64,000 nt of DNA from an uncultured Granulosicoccaceae bacterium (GCA_937958675.1 CALGND010000017.1:62001-126000); one strand, 5' to 3'; positions 39,657 through 50,482 are shown, counted from the first letter of the stretch. Numbers and translations: made by a program. The notes: generated by a model not told the origin, from the letters alone.

Positions 39657-40229
39657 TTAATTTAAGCAGTGCTTATTGAAGCTTCTTGAATATCGAGCCA
39701 TATGCATAACTGTGTTATCCATATCGTCTTCACTTAGGTCCAATCGTAAACGGCGCTCAAGTGAAATGACTCGCTTGCTCAAGTCCTCACATTGTCGTCG
39801 CTTTTTAGCTGATATCACTGTTCGCGTGTTTGATACGCCAGCTGTACTCGCCACCTGTACACCCGTCGTCACCGGCTGAACCGTTGAACGCGTAATGCCT
39901 TGTTCAATGCTATCTGTAGCCGGAGCGTAGTTCACTGTGCTGGCTGGTTTAGCAGGTTTAGGCGTTTGTAGGTCTTGAGCTGATAAACGCGGCGCAGTGG
40001 GTAACTGAGCGACTGGGTTAGAGTCTTGCAGCTTATTCTGCGCAACTGGTTTCTGCAGTCCTGTTTTGGCGTCAGTGTTTTCGCCAATAGTCTCGAAATC
40101 GATGCCTGCAGCCGGGGGCGTAGGCGAGAACGTAATCGAGCCATCCGTTTCGAGCCATTTGTATAACTTGGCAGACAGAGCAGGCTGGGCGAGTACCAAC
40201 AGCAGTATGAAAGCGATTTTTTGGTTCAT
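39657..40229 (-). CDS. Secreted DUF4124-domain protein
   Basis: 190 residues. A signal peptide (MNQKIAFILLLVLAQPALSA) is followed by a short DUF4124 domain (KLYKWLETDGSITFSPTPPA). A long low-complexity proline/alanine/threonine-rich segment (about 55-135) follows, with a C-terminal charged helix containing two cysteines (CEDLSKRVISLERRLRLDL, final CLN). DUF4124 proteins are common, periplasmic and of unknown function. The start at 40229 fits the signal peptide; longer readings would prefix unrelated residues. It is divergent from crcB with only about 50 bases between starts. Confidence 0.8.
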   Translation of the reverse strand: MNQKIAFILLLVLAQPALSAKLYKWLETDGSITFSPTPPAAGIDFETIGENTDAKTGLQKPVAQNKLQDSNPVAQLPTAPRLSAQDLQTPKPAKPASTVNYAPATDSIEQGITRSTVQPVTTGVQVASTAGVSNTRTVISAKKRRQCEDLSKRVISLERRLRLDLSEDDMDNTVMHMARYSRSFNKHCLN

Positions 40230-40282
40230 GATGATCATTTTTGCGATAGAGTCGACGAAATTGATATGCAAACTCGGTGCCG

Positions 40283-40663
40283 ATGAGCCCAGCAATAGGA
40301 TTGATAAGCGTCGCAGCGGGCGGTGCACTAGGCGCTAGTGCGCGATATTTGCTCGGTTTATGGCTCGTGAGCGATGCTAATCGGGTGTCCTGGGCGATTT
40401 TAAGCGCAAATGTGTTGGGCTGCTTCTTGGCAGGGTTCTTGACAGCATTGATCAGCCATCGAGTCGAATTATCGCCAGCCATGCAACTGTTCCTAGTGAC
40501 CGGTGTGCTTGGCGGGTTTACCACTTTCTCTGCGTTTTCAGTTAATACCTTGGCTATCGCTGAATCTGGCAACACACTGCTGGCCGCCGGCAATGTGGCA
40601 CTCAATGTCGTGGGCTCTCTGCTGGCGGTTGTCGTGGGGTGGTCAATCGCCCGAATGATCTGA
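40283..40663 (+). CDS. crcB: Fluoride efflux channel CrcB (Fluc)
   Basis: 126 residues with four membrane helices. The ion-path signature GVLGGFTTFSAFSVNTLA and the N-terminal GGALGASARYLLGLW are intact. It forms an antiparallel dimer that exports fluoride. The ATG at 40283 was preferred to a GTG six bases earlier. No fluoride riboswitch pattern was recognised in the short upstream gap. serS follows 83 bases downstream; crcB and serS are also neighbours in Pseudomonas. Confidence 0.95.
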   Translation: MSPAIGLISVAAGGALGASARYLLGLWLVSDANRVSWAILSANVLGCFLAGFLTALISHRVELSPAMQLFLVTGVLGGFTTFSAFSVNTLAIAESGNTLLAAGNVALNVVGSLLAVVVGWSIARMI

Positions 40664-40737
40664 ATGTCTGCTGCAATTGATATTGCGAATAGCGCTTGCG
40701 TTGATATACTGTTCGTAAGCTTTCTAGCAACACATAA

Positions 40738-42063
<1,326 letters not shown>

Positions 42064-42089
42064 AGCTCATGTAGGGGTTGATGGCGACG

Positions 42090-43241
42090 TTAGACAACAT
42101 TTTCTCTTAGATCAGAAACAAGTATCCCATCGCGCGGTATATCACCCTCATCAACAACCGTAATACGTGCCTTGAGCTTGAGCGTCTCTTGCACAAGAGC
42201 GTTAAACTGTTCGGCGTCTTTCAAGTTTGACTCAAGCTTCACGTCAATCCGCTCAGCACTACCATCAAAAGATACTTCAACTCGTGCACGCTCAATATCC
42301 GGGTGCTGATCAACCATCGCAGACACCTGTTCCGGCCGAATAAACATACCTTTCACTTTTGTAGCCTGATCGGCACGACCACGCCAGCCTACAATGCGCT
42401 TTTGTGTATCAGCGCTCTGGTTCATCAATGCGCTCAGATCGCCTACTGAAAATCGCACGATTGGGTGCATTTCATCCAGAACTGTCACTACGACTTCACC
42501 TATTTCACCTACCGGTAGAGGATTTCCGGTACCTGGCGATACAATCTCTACAATCACGTCGTCGTCAACAAACATGCCGTCAATGCACTCTTCAGATTCA
42601 TAGGCGATAAGGCCAACATCAGCCGTGCCGTAGCACTGGCGACACACAATGCCACGATCGAGATATGCTTGTCTGAGTTGCGGGAACAAGGGGCCAGCAC
42701 TGACCGCTGCACGTTTTATACTGCTAAGGTCGAAGCCTTCAGCATCTGCTTTGGCTAAAATAATATTCAGAAAATCCGGCGTACCCGCGTATACCGTAGT
42801 CTTGATTGCCTGAGCAACTTCACATTGTTGTCGCGTTTGGCCCGGGCCTGCGGGGAATACTGTTGCCTCTACCTCGCGTGCAGCGGTTTCAAACATCGCA
42901 CCTGCCGGAGTGAAGTGGTAGGAAAAGGTGTTTTGTATAACATCCTTGGAGCCGATTCCTATTGCGCGCAGGAATTTACCAAATCGCCACGGGTCAGCAC
43001 CTGGTAGGCAGGGTTCATAGATAGGGCCGGGAGATTGATAGATGTTCGCAATCTTTTCAGGTTTAAGTATGCCGAATGGTGGATCGTTGAGCTGGGACTT
43101 TAATAGTTCGTCTTTGCGTAAAACTGGAAGCCTTGTAAGATCACTCAAGCTGTCGAGTTTGTGCTCTGCGCCGACGATTTTAACAAGTCGAGAAAGCTGT
43201 TCGGTCTCGAGCTGATCAGCTGATTTATTATTGTTTGCCAT
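42090..43241 (-). CDS. PaaK-like adenylate-forming enzyme homologue with altered motifs
   Basis: 383 residues, shorter than phenylacetate-CoA ligase (about 430). The fold is recognisable from CRQCYGTADVGLIAYESE (PaaK has YGxTE-like here), the GEIGEVVVTVLDEMHPIVRFSVGDLS block and WRGRADQATKVKGMFIRPEQV. The ATP P-loop, normally SSGTTGxP, reads SPGPIYEP. The C-terminal catalytic lysine region reads IPRDGILVSDLREN with no lysine. It is the last gene of the Liv operon and starts at an ATG overlapping the LivF stop (TAATG). It is either a divergent ligase or a non-catalytic partner. Confidence 0.8.
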   Translation of the reverse strand: MANNNKSADQLETEQLSRLVKIVGAEHKLDSLSDLTRLPVLRKDELLKSQLNDPPFGILKPEKIANIYQSPGPIYEPCLPGADPWRFGKFLRAIGIGSKDVIQNTFSYHFTPAGAMFETAAREVEATVFPAGPGQTRQQCEVAQAIKTTVYAGTPDFLNIILAKADAEGFDLSSIKRAAVSAGPLFPQLRQAYLDRGIVCRQCYGTADVGLIAYESEECIDGMFVDDDVIVEIVSPGTGNPLPVGEIGEVVVTVLDEMHPIVRFSVGDLSALMNQSADTQKRIVGWRGRADQATKVKGMFIRPEQVSAMVDQHPDIERARVEVSFDGSAERIDVKLESNLKDAEQFNALVQETLKLKARITVVDEGDIPRDGILVSDLRENVV

Positions 43242-44086
43242 TATGCTAGCCATCTCTTGCGTCGTCGATAGCTTCGAACATCGCGGAACGATTTTCGGCC
43301 TTCTTCAGACATGCCAAGGTAGAATTCCTTAACGTCCGGATTCTCTCGCAATTCAGCTGCGGGGCCGTCCATCACAATACGCCCCGATTCTAATATGTAG
43401 CCATAGTGTGCAAATCGAAGTGCTACATTGGTGTTTTGTTCTGCAAGTAAGAACGATACACCTTCCTTTTCATTCAAGCTTTTAACAATCTGGAAAATCT
43501 CTTCGACCAGCTGTGGTGCAAGGCCCATGGAGGGCTCATCGAGAAGAATAGTTTCCGGTTTTGACATCAGTGCCCGACCTAGAGCACACATTTGCTGCTC
43601 ACCACCAGAGGTGTAACCTGCTTGTGATTTTCTTCGTTCTTTCAATCTCGGGAAGTACGAGTAGACTTTTTCAAGATCGCTGGCAATTGCAGCAGCGCCA
43701 TCATTACGAGTGTAGGAACCAGTAAGAAGATTCTCTTCAACGGTTAGATGTTCAAAGCAGTGGCGTCCTTCCATGACTTGAATGACACCCTTCTTCACGA
43801 GCGTTTCAGGGTCCATGCGCTGAACGGGTTCACCTCGATATTTAACTGATCCCTTGGTGACTTCGCCACGCTCTGAGTGCAGTAAATTTGATATTGCCTT
43901 GAGTGTGGTAGTTTTACCTGCGCCGTTGCCGCCAAGCAGCGCGGTAATACCTCCTTTTGGCACAGACAGCGAAACGCCTTTCAATACGAGGATCACATGG
44001 TTATAGATAACCTCGACGTTGTTGACTTCGAGCAGGGTGTCGAGTTCGCTCGATGTTTGTTCTGTTGTGTGTTGAGCCTGCTGCAA
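43241..44086 (-). CDS. livF: Branched-chain-type ABC transporter ATPase LivF
   Basis: 281 residues. Walker A GGNGAGKTT is near residue 52, signature YTSGGEQQMCALGRALM, Walker B ILLDEPSMGL, and the H-loop region follows. The LivF-type RHCFEHLTVEENLL is present. It pairs with LivG to energise import. No in-frame ATG fits; TTG at 44086 is the likely start, so expression may be set low. A hairpin lies between the binding-protein gene and this gene. The basic C-terminus (RSYRRRKRW) extends beyond typical LivF. Confidence 0.92.
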   Translation of the reverse strand: MQQAQHTTEQTSSELDTLLEVNNVEVIYNHVILVLKGVSLSVPKGGITALLGGNGAGKTTTLKAISNLLHSERGEVTKGSVKYRGEPVQRMDPETLVKKGVIQVMEGRHCFEHLTVEENLLTGSYTRNDGAAAIASDLEKVYSYFPRLKERRKSQAGYTSGGEQQMCALGRALMSKPETILLDEPSMGLAPQLVEEIFQIVKSLNEKEGVSFLLAEQNTNVALRFAHYGYILESGRIVMDGPAAELRENPDVKEFYLGMSEEGRKSFRDVRSYRRRKRWLA

Positions 44087-44122
44087 AATGCTTCATCCAA
44101 AAGGTGGCAAATATAAAGAGTA

Positions 44123-44147
44123 GGGCGGTCCTTACGACAGACCGCCC
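44123..44147 (-). other. Intercistronic hairpin after the binding-protein gene
   Basis: A perfect 8-bp stem GGGCGGTC/GACCGCCC with a nine-base loop lies between the substrate-binding-protein stop and livF. No T run follows on the minus strand, so it looks more like an RNA-stability or partial-termination element that keeps the binding protein in excess. That role is inference from known transporter operons. Confidence 0.6.
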
Positions 44148-44163
44148 CTCGTTACGATTTCAA

Positions 44164-45453
44164 CTAGCCTTTAAAGCAAGCTGGTGTGATACCGTTTTCT
44201 TCGGCAAACGCAGCTGAATCTTCTGCGATCAATGGATCAGTTACCGCTTTGTTTGGCTCGATGTAGTCGGTTAACGCAACCCACTTGCTATCAGTTGCGT
44301 TCCACTGTTGCACGATACCTAGTCCTGAGCCACCATGATTTTCACAACTTACGTCGAACGCAGGGCCGATATTTTCCATACCGAGTTCCTTCATTCGATC
44401 GGCGGTGATAGCCAGTGCTTCCATACCGTCACGAACCATTGCAGCTGTTACATCACTGACGCCATGAATTTTTTGTGCAGAAGCGATTGCTTCCTGTGCA
44501 AGCATGGCAGCATACATACCTCGGGTGTACAGCACGGTACCAAGATTGGACCCGTCGCCTGCTGCGTTTCCAGCATCATGTACATGCTTTTTGATATCAG
44601 CGAAGACCGGTAAGTCGCCTATGCGGTTCATATTCAAAGACTTGTAACCATTCGCTCCGTCACCGGCAGGCGTTACATCGTGTTCAGCACCTGACCACCA
44701 GTTACCAATGAAATTTTCCATTGGAAAACCAATGTTGGCAGCTTCCTGAATAGCGACCTGATTCATTACACCCCAGCCCCACATAAGTACATAGTCCGGG
44801 CGCTCGCGGCGGATTTGTAACCACTGTGACTTTTGTTCCTGGCCCGGGTGATCAACCGCAATCGGGTTAAAATCAAAACCATGCTCAGCTGACAATGCTT
44901 CAAGTGTTCGGATAGGCTCTTTGCCGTAAGCCGAGTTATGATAGACAAGTGCGACTTTTTTACCTTTTAGATCTCCACCGTTCTCATCGAGTAGGTAGTT
45001 AACGATTACACCCGCCGCATCCCAGTAGTTTGCAGGATAGTTAAATACCCAGTTAAATACTTCGCCATTAGCAGCGGAGGTACGACCATAACCCATGGTA
45101 TGCAGTGGAATTTTATCAGCGGTTGCTTTAGGGATTAGCTGATAGGTGATACCAGTTGAGAGCGGTTGATAGATCAAAGCACCTTCGCCTTTTGTGCTTT
45201 CATAGCACTCAACACCTTTCTCGGTGTTGTATCCGGTTTCGCATTCAATGATACGAAGCTCTTCACCACCAATGCCGCCATCGCGAGCATTAAGCATGTT
45301 TAGATAGTCCTGATAGCCATCCGAGAACGGTATACCACCGGCGGCATAAGGACCGGTTCGATAGCTTAGATCTGGCATAACTAGATCAGCTGTTGCAGTA
45401 CCTGCCGCAAGTGCAGTGGTAAGCGCTACAGCGGTTAACGTATAAAGTTTCAT
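44164..45453 (-). CDS. Periplasmic substrate-binding protein of a Liv/HAAT-type ABC transporter
   Basis: 429 residues. A signal peptide (MKLYTLTAVALTTALAAGTATA) precedes a type I periplasmic-binding fold with LNMLNARDGGIGGEELRIIECETGYNTEKGVECYE at the N-terminal lobe. It is longer than LivJ (about 367) and belongs to the branch found in operons with acyl-CoA ligases, where aromatic or other carboxylic acids rather than leucine are plausible ligands. Ligand is inferred only. A strong GAGAGGA ribosome site precedes the ATG. Confidence 0.9.
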   Translation of the reverse strand: MKLYTLTAVALTTALAAGTATADLVMPDLSYRTGPYAAGGIPFSDGYQDYLNMLNARDGGIGGEELRIIECETGYNTEKGVECYESTKGEGALIYQPLSTGITYQLIPKATADKIPLHTMGYGRTSAANGEVFNWVFNYPANYWDAAGVIVNYLLDENGGDLKGKKVALVYHNSAYGKEPIRTLEALSAEHGFDFNPIAVDHPGQEQKSQWLQIRRERPDYVLMWGWGVMNQVAIQEAANIGFPMENFIGNWWSGAEHDVTPAGDGANGYKSLNMNRIGDLPVFADIKKHVHDAGNAAGDGSNLGTVLYTRGMYAAMLAQEAIASAQKIHGVSDVTAAMVRDGMEALAITADRMKELGMENIGPAFDVSCENHGGSGLGIVQQWNATDSKWVALTDYIEPNKAVTDPLIAEDSAAFAEENGITPACFKG

Positions 45454-45541
45454 TTTTATAAATCCTCTCTCAAAATGTGGTTATAAATATCTACTTACTA
45501 TTTACCTACTTACTTATTTTTTACTTACTCATTTTCACTTA

Positions 45542-46618
45542 CTAATGGGGAAACGGCCATAACCGTAACTTCTCTTTGGCGACCCTCCAAAGCTGCGCTA
45601 ACCCGTGTGGTTCCTTAATCAGAAAAAACATGATTAACAGACCCACAATAATGAGGTTAAAGTGCGCGACGAGATCTGGTGGCCACCCGAACAGATCAAC
45701 GCCTATTAATTTCAATACCACCGGCAGGCAAACGATAAATGCTGCGCCTGCAAAAGAACCGAAAATAGAACCCAGCCCGCCAATAATGACCATAAACAAT
45801 ACGAGAAAGGATTTATTTATACCAAATACTTCCCCGACTTCAACAGCGCCTAGATAGACGGAAAAGAAAAGTGCGCCGGAAATGCCTACGAAGAACGAAG
45901 ACACAGCAAAGGCGCTTAACTTAGCCCGAAGTGGGTTAACGCCGATGATCTCTGCAGCAATATCCATATCGCGGATGGCCATCCATTTGCGGCCCATGCT
46001 GCCTCTGGTCATATTGCGAGCGATGATCGCAGAACCGGTGACAAATACAAGGCAGACAAGATACACAGCCCAAGCGTCTGTGTTGGCTCCGGTAACAGGC
46101 ACGCCAAATACGAATCTCTCGGGTGCACTAATTTGACCTGACGCTGAGTTGTTATAAAACCATGGCACTTTGTTGAACAACCAGACCAGAAAGAACTGTG
46201 CAGCCAGAGTCGCTACCGCCAGATAAAAGCCTTTAATTCGCAATGAGGGTAGACCAAAGGCTGCCCCGACCATTGCGGTAATGCCACCGGCCAGTACCAC
46301 GTGGATCAAGATACTAACGTCGGGGAATGCTGTCATCAACTTATAACAGGAATAAGCTCCGACGGCCATAAACGCACCCGTACCGAGGCTCACCTGTCCA
46401 CAATAACCGGTAAGGATATTAAGACCAATGGCGGCGATCGCGTAAATTAAAAATGGTATCAGTAAAGCGTTGGCCCAATAGTCATTGATAATGAAGGGCA
46501 TTACCAAGAAGGCGATTGCCAACACGACCCAGTACCGATAGCGGTCAAATGCAATCGGAAACGTTTGATTGTCAGCAGCGTACGAGGTTTTAAAGTCTCC
46601 CGCTTCACGATAAAACAT
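45542..46618 (-). CDS. livM: Branched-chain-type ABC transporter permease LivM
   Basis: 358 residues with about 9-10 membrane helices. IGLNILTGYCGQVSLGTGAFMAVGAY is the LivM signature, and the cytoplasmic coupling loop reads MAIRDMDIAAEIIGVNPLRAKLSAFAVSSF. The extra 35-residue polar N-terminus before the first helix is a variation. GGGAGAG sits upstream of the ATG. It pairs with LivH in the membrane. Confidence 0.95.
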   Translation of the reverse strand: MFYREAGDFKTSYAADNQTFPIAFDRYRYWVVLAIAFLVMPFIINDYWANALLIPFLIYAIAAIGLNILTGYCGQVSLGTGAFMAVGAYSCYKLMTAFPDVSILIHVVLAGGITAMVGAAFGLPSLRIKGFYLAVATLAAQFFLVWLFNKVPWFYNNSASGQISAPERFVFGVPVTGANTDAWAVYLVCLVFVTGSAIIARNMTRGSMGRKWMAIRDMDIAAEIIGVNPLRAKLSAFAVSSFFVGISGALFFSVYLGAVEVGEVFGINKSFLVLFMVIIGGLGSIFGSFAGAAFIVCLPVVLKLIGVDLFGWPPDLVAHFNLIIVGLLIMFFLIKEPHGLAQLWRVAKEKLRLWPFPH

Positions 46619-46656
46619 AAGACTCTCCCGTAAAGGTGCGTGGATGGGCGACTAGT

Positions 46657-47652
46657 TCAGACGCGTTCAATGATTTTCTCCCCGAACAAACCTTGCGGAC
46701 GAAACACCAGAAAAAGTAAGGCTAATACGTAGGCAAACCAGTTTTCCGTTGCGCCTCCTATCATAGGGCCGACCGTATACTCGAACAGCTTTTCACCCAC
46801 ACCGATAATCAGTCCACCGACGATGGCGCCGGGAATTGAAGTGAATCCGCCCAGCATTAAAACAGGCAATGCCTTTAACGCGATCAGTGACAGAGAAAAT
46901 TGAACTCCAGATTTTGCACCCCACATGACACCGGCAACCAGCGCTACCAAACCTGCCAGCGACCAAACCAATACCCAGATGAAGTTCAGAGAAATACCAA
47001 CACTTAACGCGGCCTGATGATCATCAGCAACTGCACGCATCGCACGACCGTGCTTGGTGTACTGACTGAACGCGATCAAGGCAAGTACCAAAATGATTGC
47101 GACCACTGATGCGACCATATCGAGTTTATCTATAAAGAATCCATAGAAGTCGTCGCCGCCTAAATTGGCGCTGAGTTCTTCGATAACACGTGAACCCCCT
47201 TGCGGTAACCCTAAGTCGAGGGTTTTAATGTTTGAGCCCCACATTAAATCACCCATGCCTTCAAGGAAGTAGGCGAGGCCGATTGTTGCCATAAACAAAA
47301 TTATGGGCTCCTGACCAACTAAGTGTTTGAACAAAAACTGTTGAACGGCCCATGCGAATGCGACCATCACTAGCAAGGTTAAGGCAATGGCTAATAGCGC
47401 CGGTACCTCCCAGCCGAAGTTATGAATCTTGGTTCCGAAGATTTCGTTAATAAGATGCGAGAAGGGGATTTGCCCCTCCATGATGCCAACCAGCGTCAGT
47501 GCCGCAAACAATGCCATGACTCCCTGGGCAAAGTTGAAAATTCCGGAGGCTTTAAAAATTAGAACAAAACCCAGGGCGACCAGTGCGTACATCACACCCG
47601 CCATTAATCCGTTGAGGATCACTTCAATGCCGTAGAGGAAATCAGCTGACAT
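46657..47652 (-). CDS. livH: Branched-chain-type ABC transporter permease LivH
   Basis: 331 residues with about eight membrane helices. The LivH motif ALVALGFVLIFKASGIFNFAQGVMALFAAL and the coupling loop YTKHGRAMRAVADDHQAALSVGI are clear. The start at 47652 was chosen over one 13 codons upstream because GGAGAG stands six bases before this ATG; the longer form would nearly touch livG. It lies between livG and livM in the operon. Confidence 0.94.
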   Translation of the reverse strand: MSADFLYGIEVILNGLMAGVMYALVALGFVLIFKASGIFNFAQGVMALFAALTLVGIMEGQIPFSHLINEIFGTKIHNFGWEVPALLAIALTLLVMVAFAWAVQQFLFKHLVGQEPIILFMATIGLAYFLEGMGDLMWGSNIKTLDLGLPQGGSRVIEELSANLGGDDFYGFFIDKLDMVASVVAIILVLALIAFSQYTKHGRAMRAVADDHQAALSVGISLNFIWVLVWSLAGLVALVAGVMWGAKSGVQFSLSLIALKALPVLMLGGFTSIPGAIVGGLIIGVGEKLFEYTVGPMIGGATENWFAYVLALLFLVFRPQGLFGEKIIERV

Positions 47653-47693
47653 GGCACTCTCCAGAGCTTGCCTTAAGATTGCGAGTATCAAGA

Positions 47694-48539
47694 TTAATCA
47701 TGTGACACTCCCAGATAAGCTTCAATGACTTCCTGATTGTTGCGAACTTCGTCCGGTGTTCCGTCACCAATTTTTTTGCCGTAGTCCATCACCACTACCC
47801 GGTCAGACAAATCCATAACAACACCCATATCATGTTCGATCAGCGCGATCGTGGTGCCGAATTCATCGTTAACATCGAGGATAAAACGGCTCATGTCTTC
47901 TTTCTCCTCCACGTTCATGCCAGCCATTGGTTCATCTAGCAATAGCAGATTGGGTTCTGCCGCCAAGGCACGCGCTAACTCTACGCGTTTTTTTAAACCA
48001 TAAGGTAATCGCCCGACCGGGGTTTTGCGAATCGTTTGGATTTCAAGAAAGTCGATAATCTCTTCAACCTTTTGGCGGTTGATCGTCTCTTCTTTTTTCG
48101 CACTACCTAGCCAGATAGACTGCGCTACCCAGCCGGTTTTCATAAAGTTCAGGCGGCCAGTCATTATGTTGTCGAGTACTGTCATGCCTTCAAACAAGGC
48201 AATGTTTTGGAACGTTCGTGCAATGCCTTGACGAGCAACTTTGTAAGGTCGCATGGTTGGACGTTTTTTTCCCATAAACCATACTTCACCTTCCTGCGGC
48301 TGATAGAAACCACTAATAACATTGAGCATGGAAGACTTACCAGCTCCATTGGGTCCGATGATCGCGCGTATTTCTCCTTGTCTGATGTTAAAGCTGATGT
48401 CGTTTATTGCGATTAGTCCGCCAAAGCGAAGCGTTATGGACTTTAGATCCATCATTACCCCGCCGATCTTGCGGCCATCTGCGGTGGTGTAATCTTCCAG
48501 AGTTTGATCTTGCATCTGTGGTGTAGCGGTTTCGTTCAT
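47694..48539 (-). CDS. livG: Branched-chain-type ABC transporter ATPase LivG
   Basis: 281 residues. Walker A GPNGAGKSSMLNVISG is near residue 57, the LivG-specific GIARTFQNIALFEGMTVLDNIM follows, then a signature region (LPYGLKKRVELARALA), Walker B LLLDEPMAGMN and IALIEHDMGVVMDLSDRVVVMDYG. The signature reads PYGLKK rather than SGGQ-like, which is common for this subfamily. The start overlaps the acyl-CoA ligase stop by 4 bases. Confidence 0.95.
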   Translation of the reverse strand: MNETATPQMQDQTLEDYTTADGRKIGGVMMDLKSITLRFGGLIAINDISFNIRQGEIRAIIGPNGAGKSSMLNVISGFYQPQEGEVWFMGKKRPTMRPYKVARQGIARTFQNIALFEGMTVLDNIMTGRLNFMKTGWVAQSIWLGSAKKEETINRQKVEEIIDFLEIQTIRKTPVGRLPYGLKKRVELARALAAEPNLLLLDEPMAGMNVEEKEDMSRFILDVNDEFGTTIALIEHDMGVVMDLSDRVVVMDYGKKIGDGTPDEVRNNQEVIEAYLGVSHD

Positions 48540-50482
48540 GCGGCGCTTGCCTCGCGTGAGATCACTGTTGCGTCTCTGATTTCGAGTGTCGCTGTGATTT
48601 TTCCCTTACGGCCATCTTCGTAAGTGACTTCAGTTTCGGTATAGATTGAAGAGGAACCATCGTATAGGGCGTCTACCAAATCTTTAAATTTTTCTGCGAT
48701 GACACCGCGCCGGACTTTGCGTGTTCTGGTGATTTCGCCATCGTCTGCATCTAGCTCTTTGTGCAAAACCAGAAAACGATGGATCTGACAGCCCGCTAGC
48801 ATTTCATCCTCAGCAATACTGGTATTCACTTCACTAACATGCCTGCCTATAATGTTTAGTACTTCAGGGTGTTGTGACAATTCTTGATAAGAGGCGTACG
48901 CCACGTTGTTACGCTCTGCCCAGTTGCCGACTGAAGTCAGATCTATGTTGATAAATGCGCAGCATTTATCTCGTTCTGCACCGAACACCACTGACTCGAG
49001 GATATCCGGGTAGAACTTGAGTTTGTTCTCTACATACTTTGGGGCAAACAAAGAATTATCCGCCATCTTACCGACGTCTTTCACTCTATCGATGATGCGA
49101 AGTTGACCGGTGTCCTCTTCTATAAAACCAGCATCGCCAGTCGCAACCCAACCGTCTTGTGCTTTAGTAGAGGCCGTGCTTTCAGCGTTTTTATAGTATT
49201 CAACGAAGACACCGGGGGAGCGATAAAACACTTCACCATTGTCATCTATCTTTAGTTCAACACCCGGGCTTGGAATGCCAACGGTATCGGCGCGAACGGC
49301 CCCGTCTTTTTGCTGTGTGATAAACACAGTGGCTTCGGTTTGACCGTATAGCTGTTTTAGATTGATGCCAAGTGAGCGGTAAAATTCGAACAACTCCGGC
49401 CCGATCGCTTCGCCGGCGGTATAGCCTACTCGAATGCGACGTAATCCAAGCGTATCTTTGAGTGGCTCGTACACCATAAGCTTGCCCAGCTGGTAGCTAA
49501 GCTTGTCTTTGAAACCAACTTTGCCACCATCTAGAAGGGTAGGGCCAACGCGTTTTGCCACTTTCATAAAGTGGTCGAACATGCGTTTTTTAAATTTACT
49601 AGCGTCTTCCATGCGAATCATGACGGAAGTAAGCTGGCTTTCGAACACTTGCGGCGGTGCGAAGAAATAAGTCGGACCAATCTCACGTAGGTCTGACTGC
49701 ATGGTGTCTGGTGATTCGGGGCAGTTGACACAGAAGCCTGCCCATAGTGCTTGCCCCATAGAGAATATATAGTCACCAACCCACGCCATTGGCAGGTAAG
49801 CCAGTATTTCTTCTTTATGTGTCAGCTTATCGAACTCGCAGGAATTTTTAGCGGTCTCGATGACGTTGTGATTTGAAAGGACAACACCCTTAGGTCGGCT
49901 GGTGGTACCGGACGTATAAAGAATCACGCAAGTGCTTTGTGCTGTAAGCTCCGCCGTGCGTTGGGCAAGCTCATCATCATCGCCCTGTTCGCGACCCAGT
50001 TTCTGCACGTCAATGTAAGCCGTCATTTGTTCGTGGTCGTACTTACGCAAACCCCGACCGTCAAGGTAGATAACGTGTTCCAGATTTGAGAGTTCGTCGC
50101 TGACATCCGCAACTTTATCAACTTGTTCCTGATCGCCGGCGATGACAAACCGTGCGCCGCAGTGATCTAGTGCATAGGCCAGTTCTTCAGCGGAGGCGTC
50201 TTGATACAACGGTACTGGAATGCAACCGGCTTTTTGAGAGGCAATGCCAGCCCAGTACATGGCAGGACGGTTGCGGCCGATTATAGCGACATAGTCTCCT
50301 CGGTTCGCGCCCAGTGCAATTAGCCCTTTTGCTAAAGCATCAACCTCTTGCTGTGCCTCGAACCAAGTCCAAGTTTGCCAAATGCCGTATTCTTTTTCTC
50401 GATAAGCTATCGCCTTTGCGCGGCGTTGGACATTGCGGGCAAGTAGTGTTGGCAGTGATACCGCCGTATTTGAATCCGTCAT
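48536..50482 (-). CDS. AMP-forming long-chain-type acyl-CoA synthetase
   Basis: 648 residues. The adenylation P-loop is canonical (VILYTSGTTSRPKGVVLSNHN). The A5-type LYGQTEATVFIT, ATGDAGFIEEDTGQLRIIDRVKD and a C-terminal GEITRTRKVRR with the catalytic lysine region are present. It resembles FadD15-like/long-chain acyl-CoA synthetases. As first gene of the Liv operon it probably activates the imported acid to its CoA thioester, which would trap it in the cell. Chain type cannot be read. Confidence 0.9.
   Translation of the reverse strand: MTDSNTAVSLPTLLARNVQRRAKAIAYREKEYGIWQTWTWFEAQQEVDALAKGLIALGANRGDYVAIIGRNRPAMYWAGIASQKAGCIPVPLYQDASAEELAYALDHCGARFVIAGDQEQVDKVADVSDELSNLEHVIYLDGRGLRKYDHEQMTAYIDVQKLGREQGDDDELAQRTAELTAQSTCVILYTSGTTSRPKGVVLSNHNVIETAKNSCEFDKLTHKEEILAYLPMAWVGDYIFSMGQALWAGFCVNCPESPDTMQSDLREIGPTYFFAPPQVFESQLTSVMIRMEDASKFKKRMFDHFMKVAKRVGPTLLDGGKVGFKDKLSYQLGKLMVYEPLKDTLGLRRIRVGYTAGEAIGPELFEFYRSLGINLKQLYGQTEATVFITQQKDGAVRADTVGIPSPGVELKIDDNGEVFYRSPGVFVEYYKNAESTASTKAQDGWVATGDAGFIEEDTGQLRIIDRVKDVGKMADNSLFAPKYVENKLKFYPDILESVVFGAERDKCCAFINIDLTSVGNWAERNNVAYASYQELSQHPEVLNIIGRHVSEVNTSIAEDEMLAGCQIHRFLVLHKELDADDGEITRTRKVRRGVIAEKFKDLVDALYDGSSSIYTETEVTYEDGRKGKITATLEIRDATVISREASAA

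Noticed and set aside
40230..40282. Fluoride riboswitch ahead of crcB
   Set aside because: The gap between the divergent starts is only about 50 bases and shows no recognisable crcB-motif fold.
40072..40605. Minus-strand open frame of 177 codons over the DUF4124 and crcB starts
   Set aside because: It overlaps crcB antisense and the DUF4124 gene in another frame; both of those carry real family signatures and this one does not.
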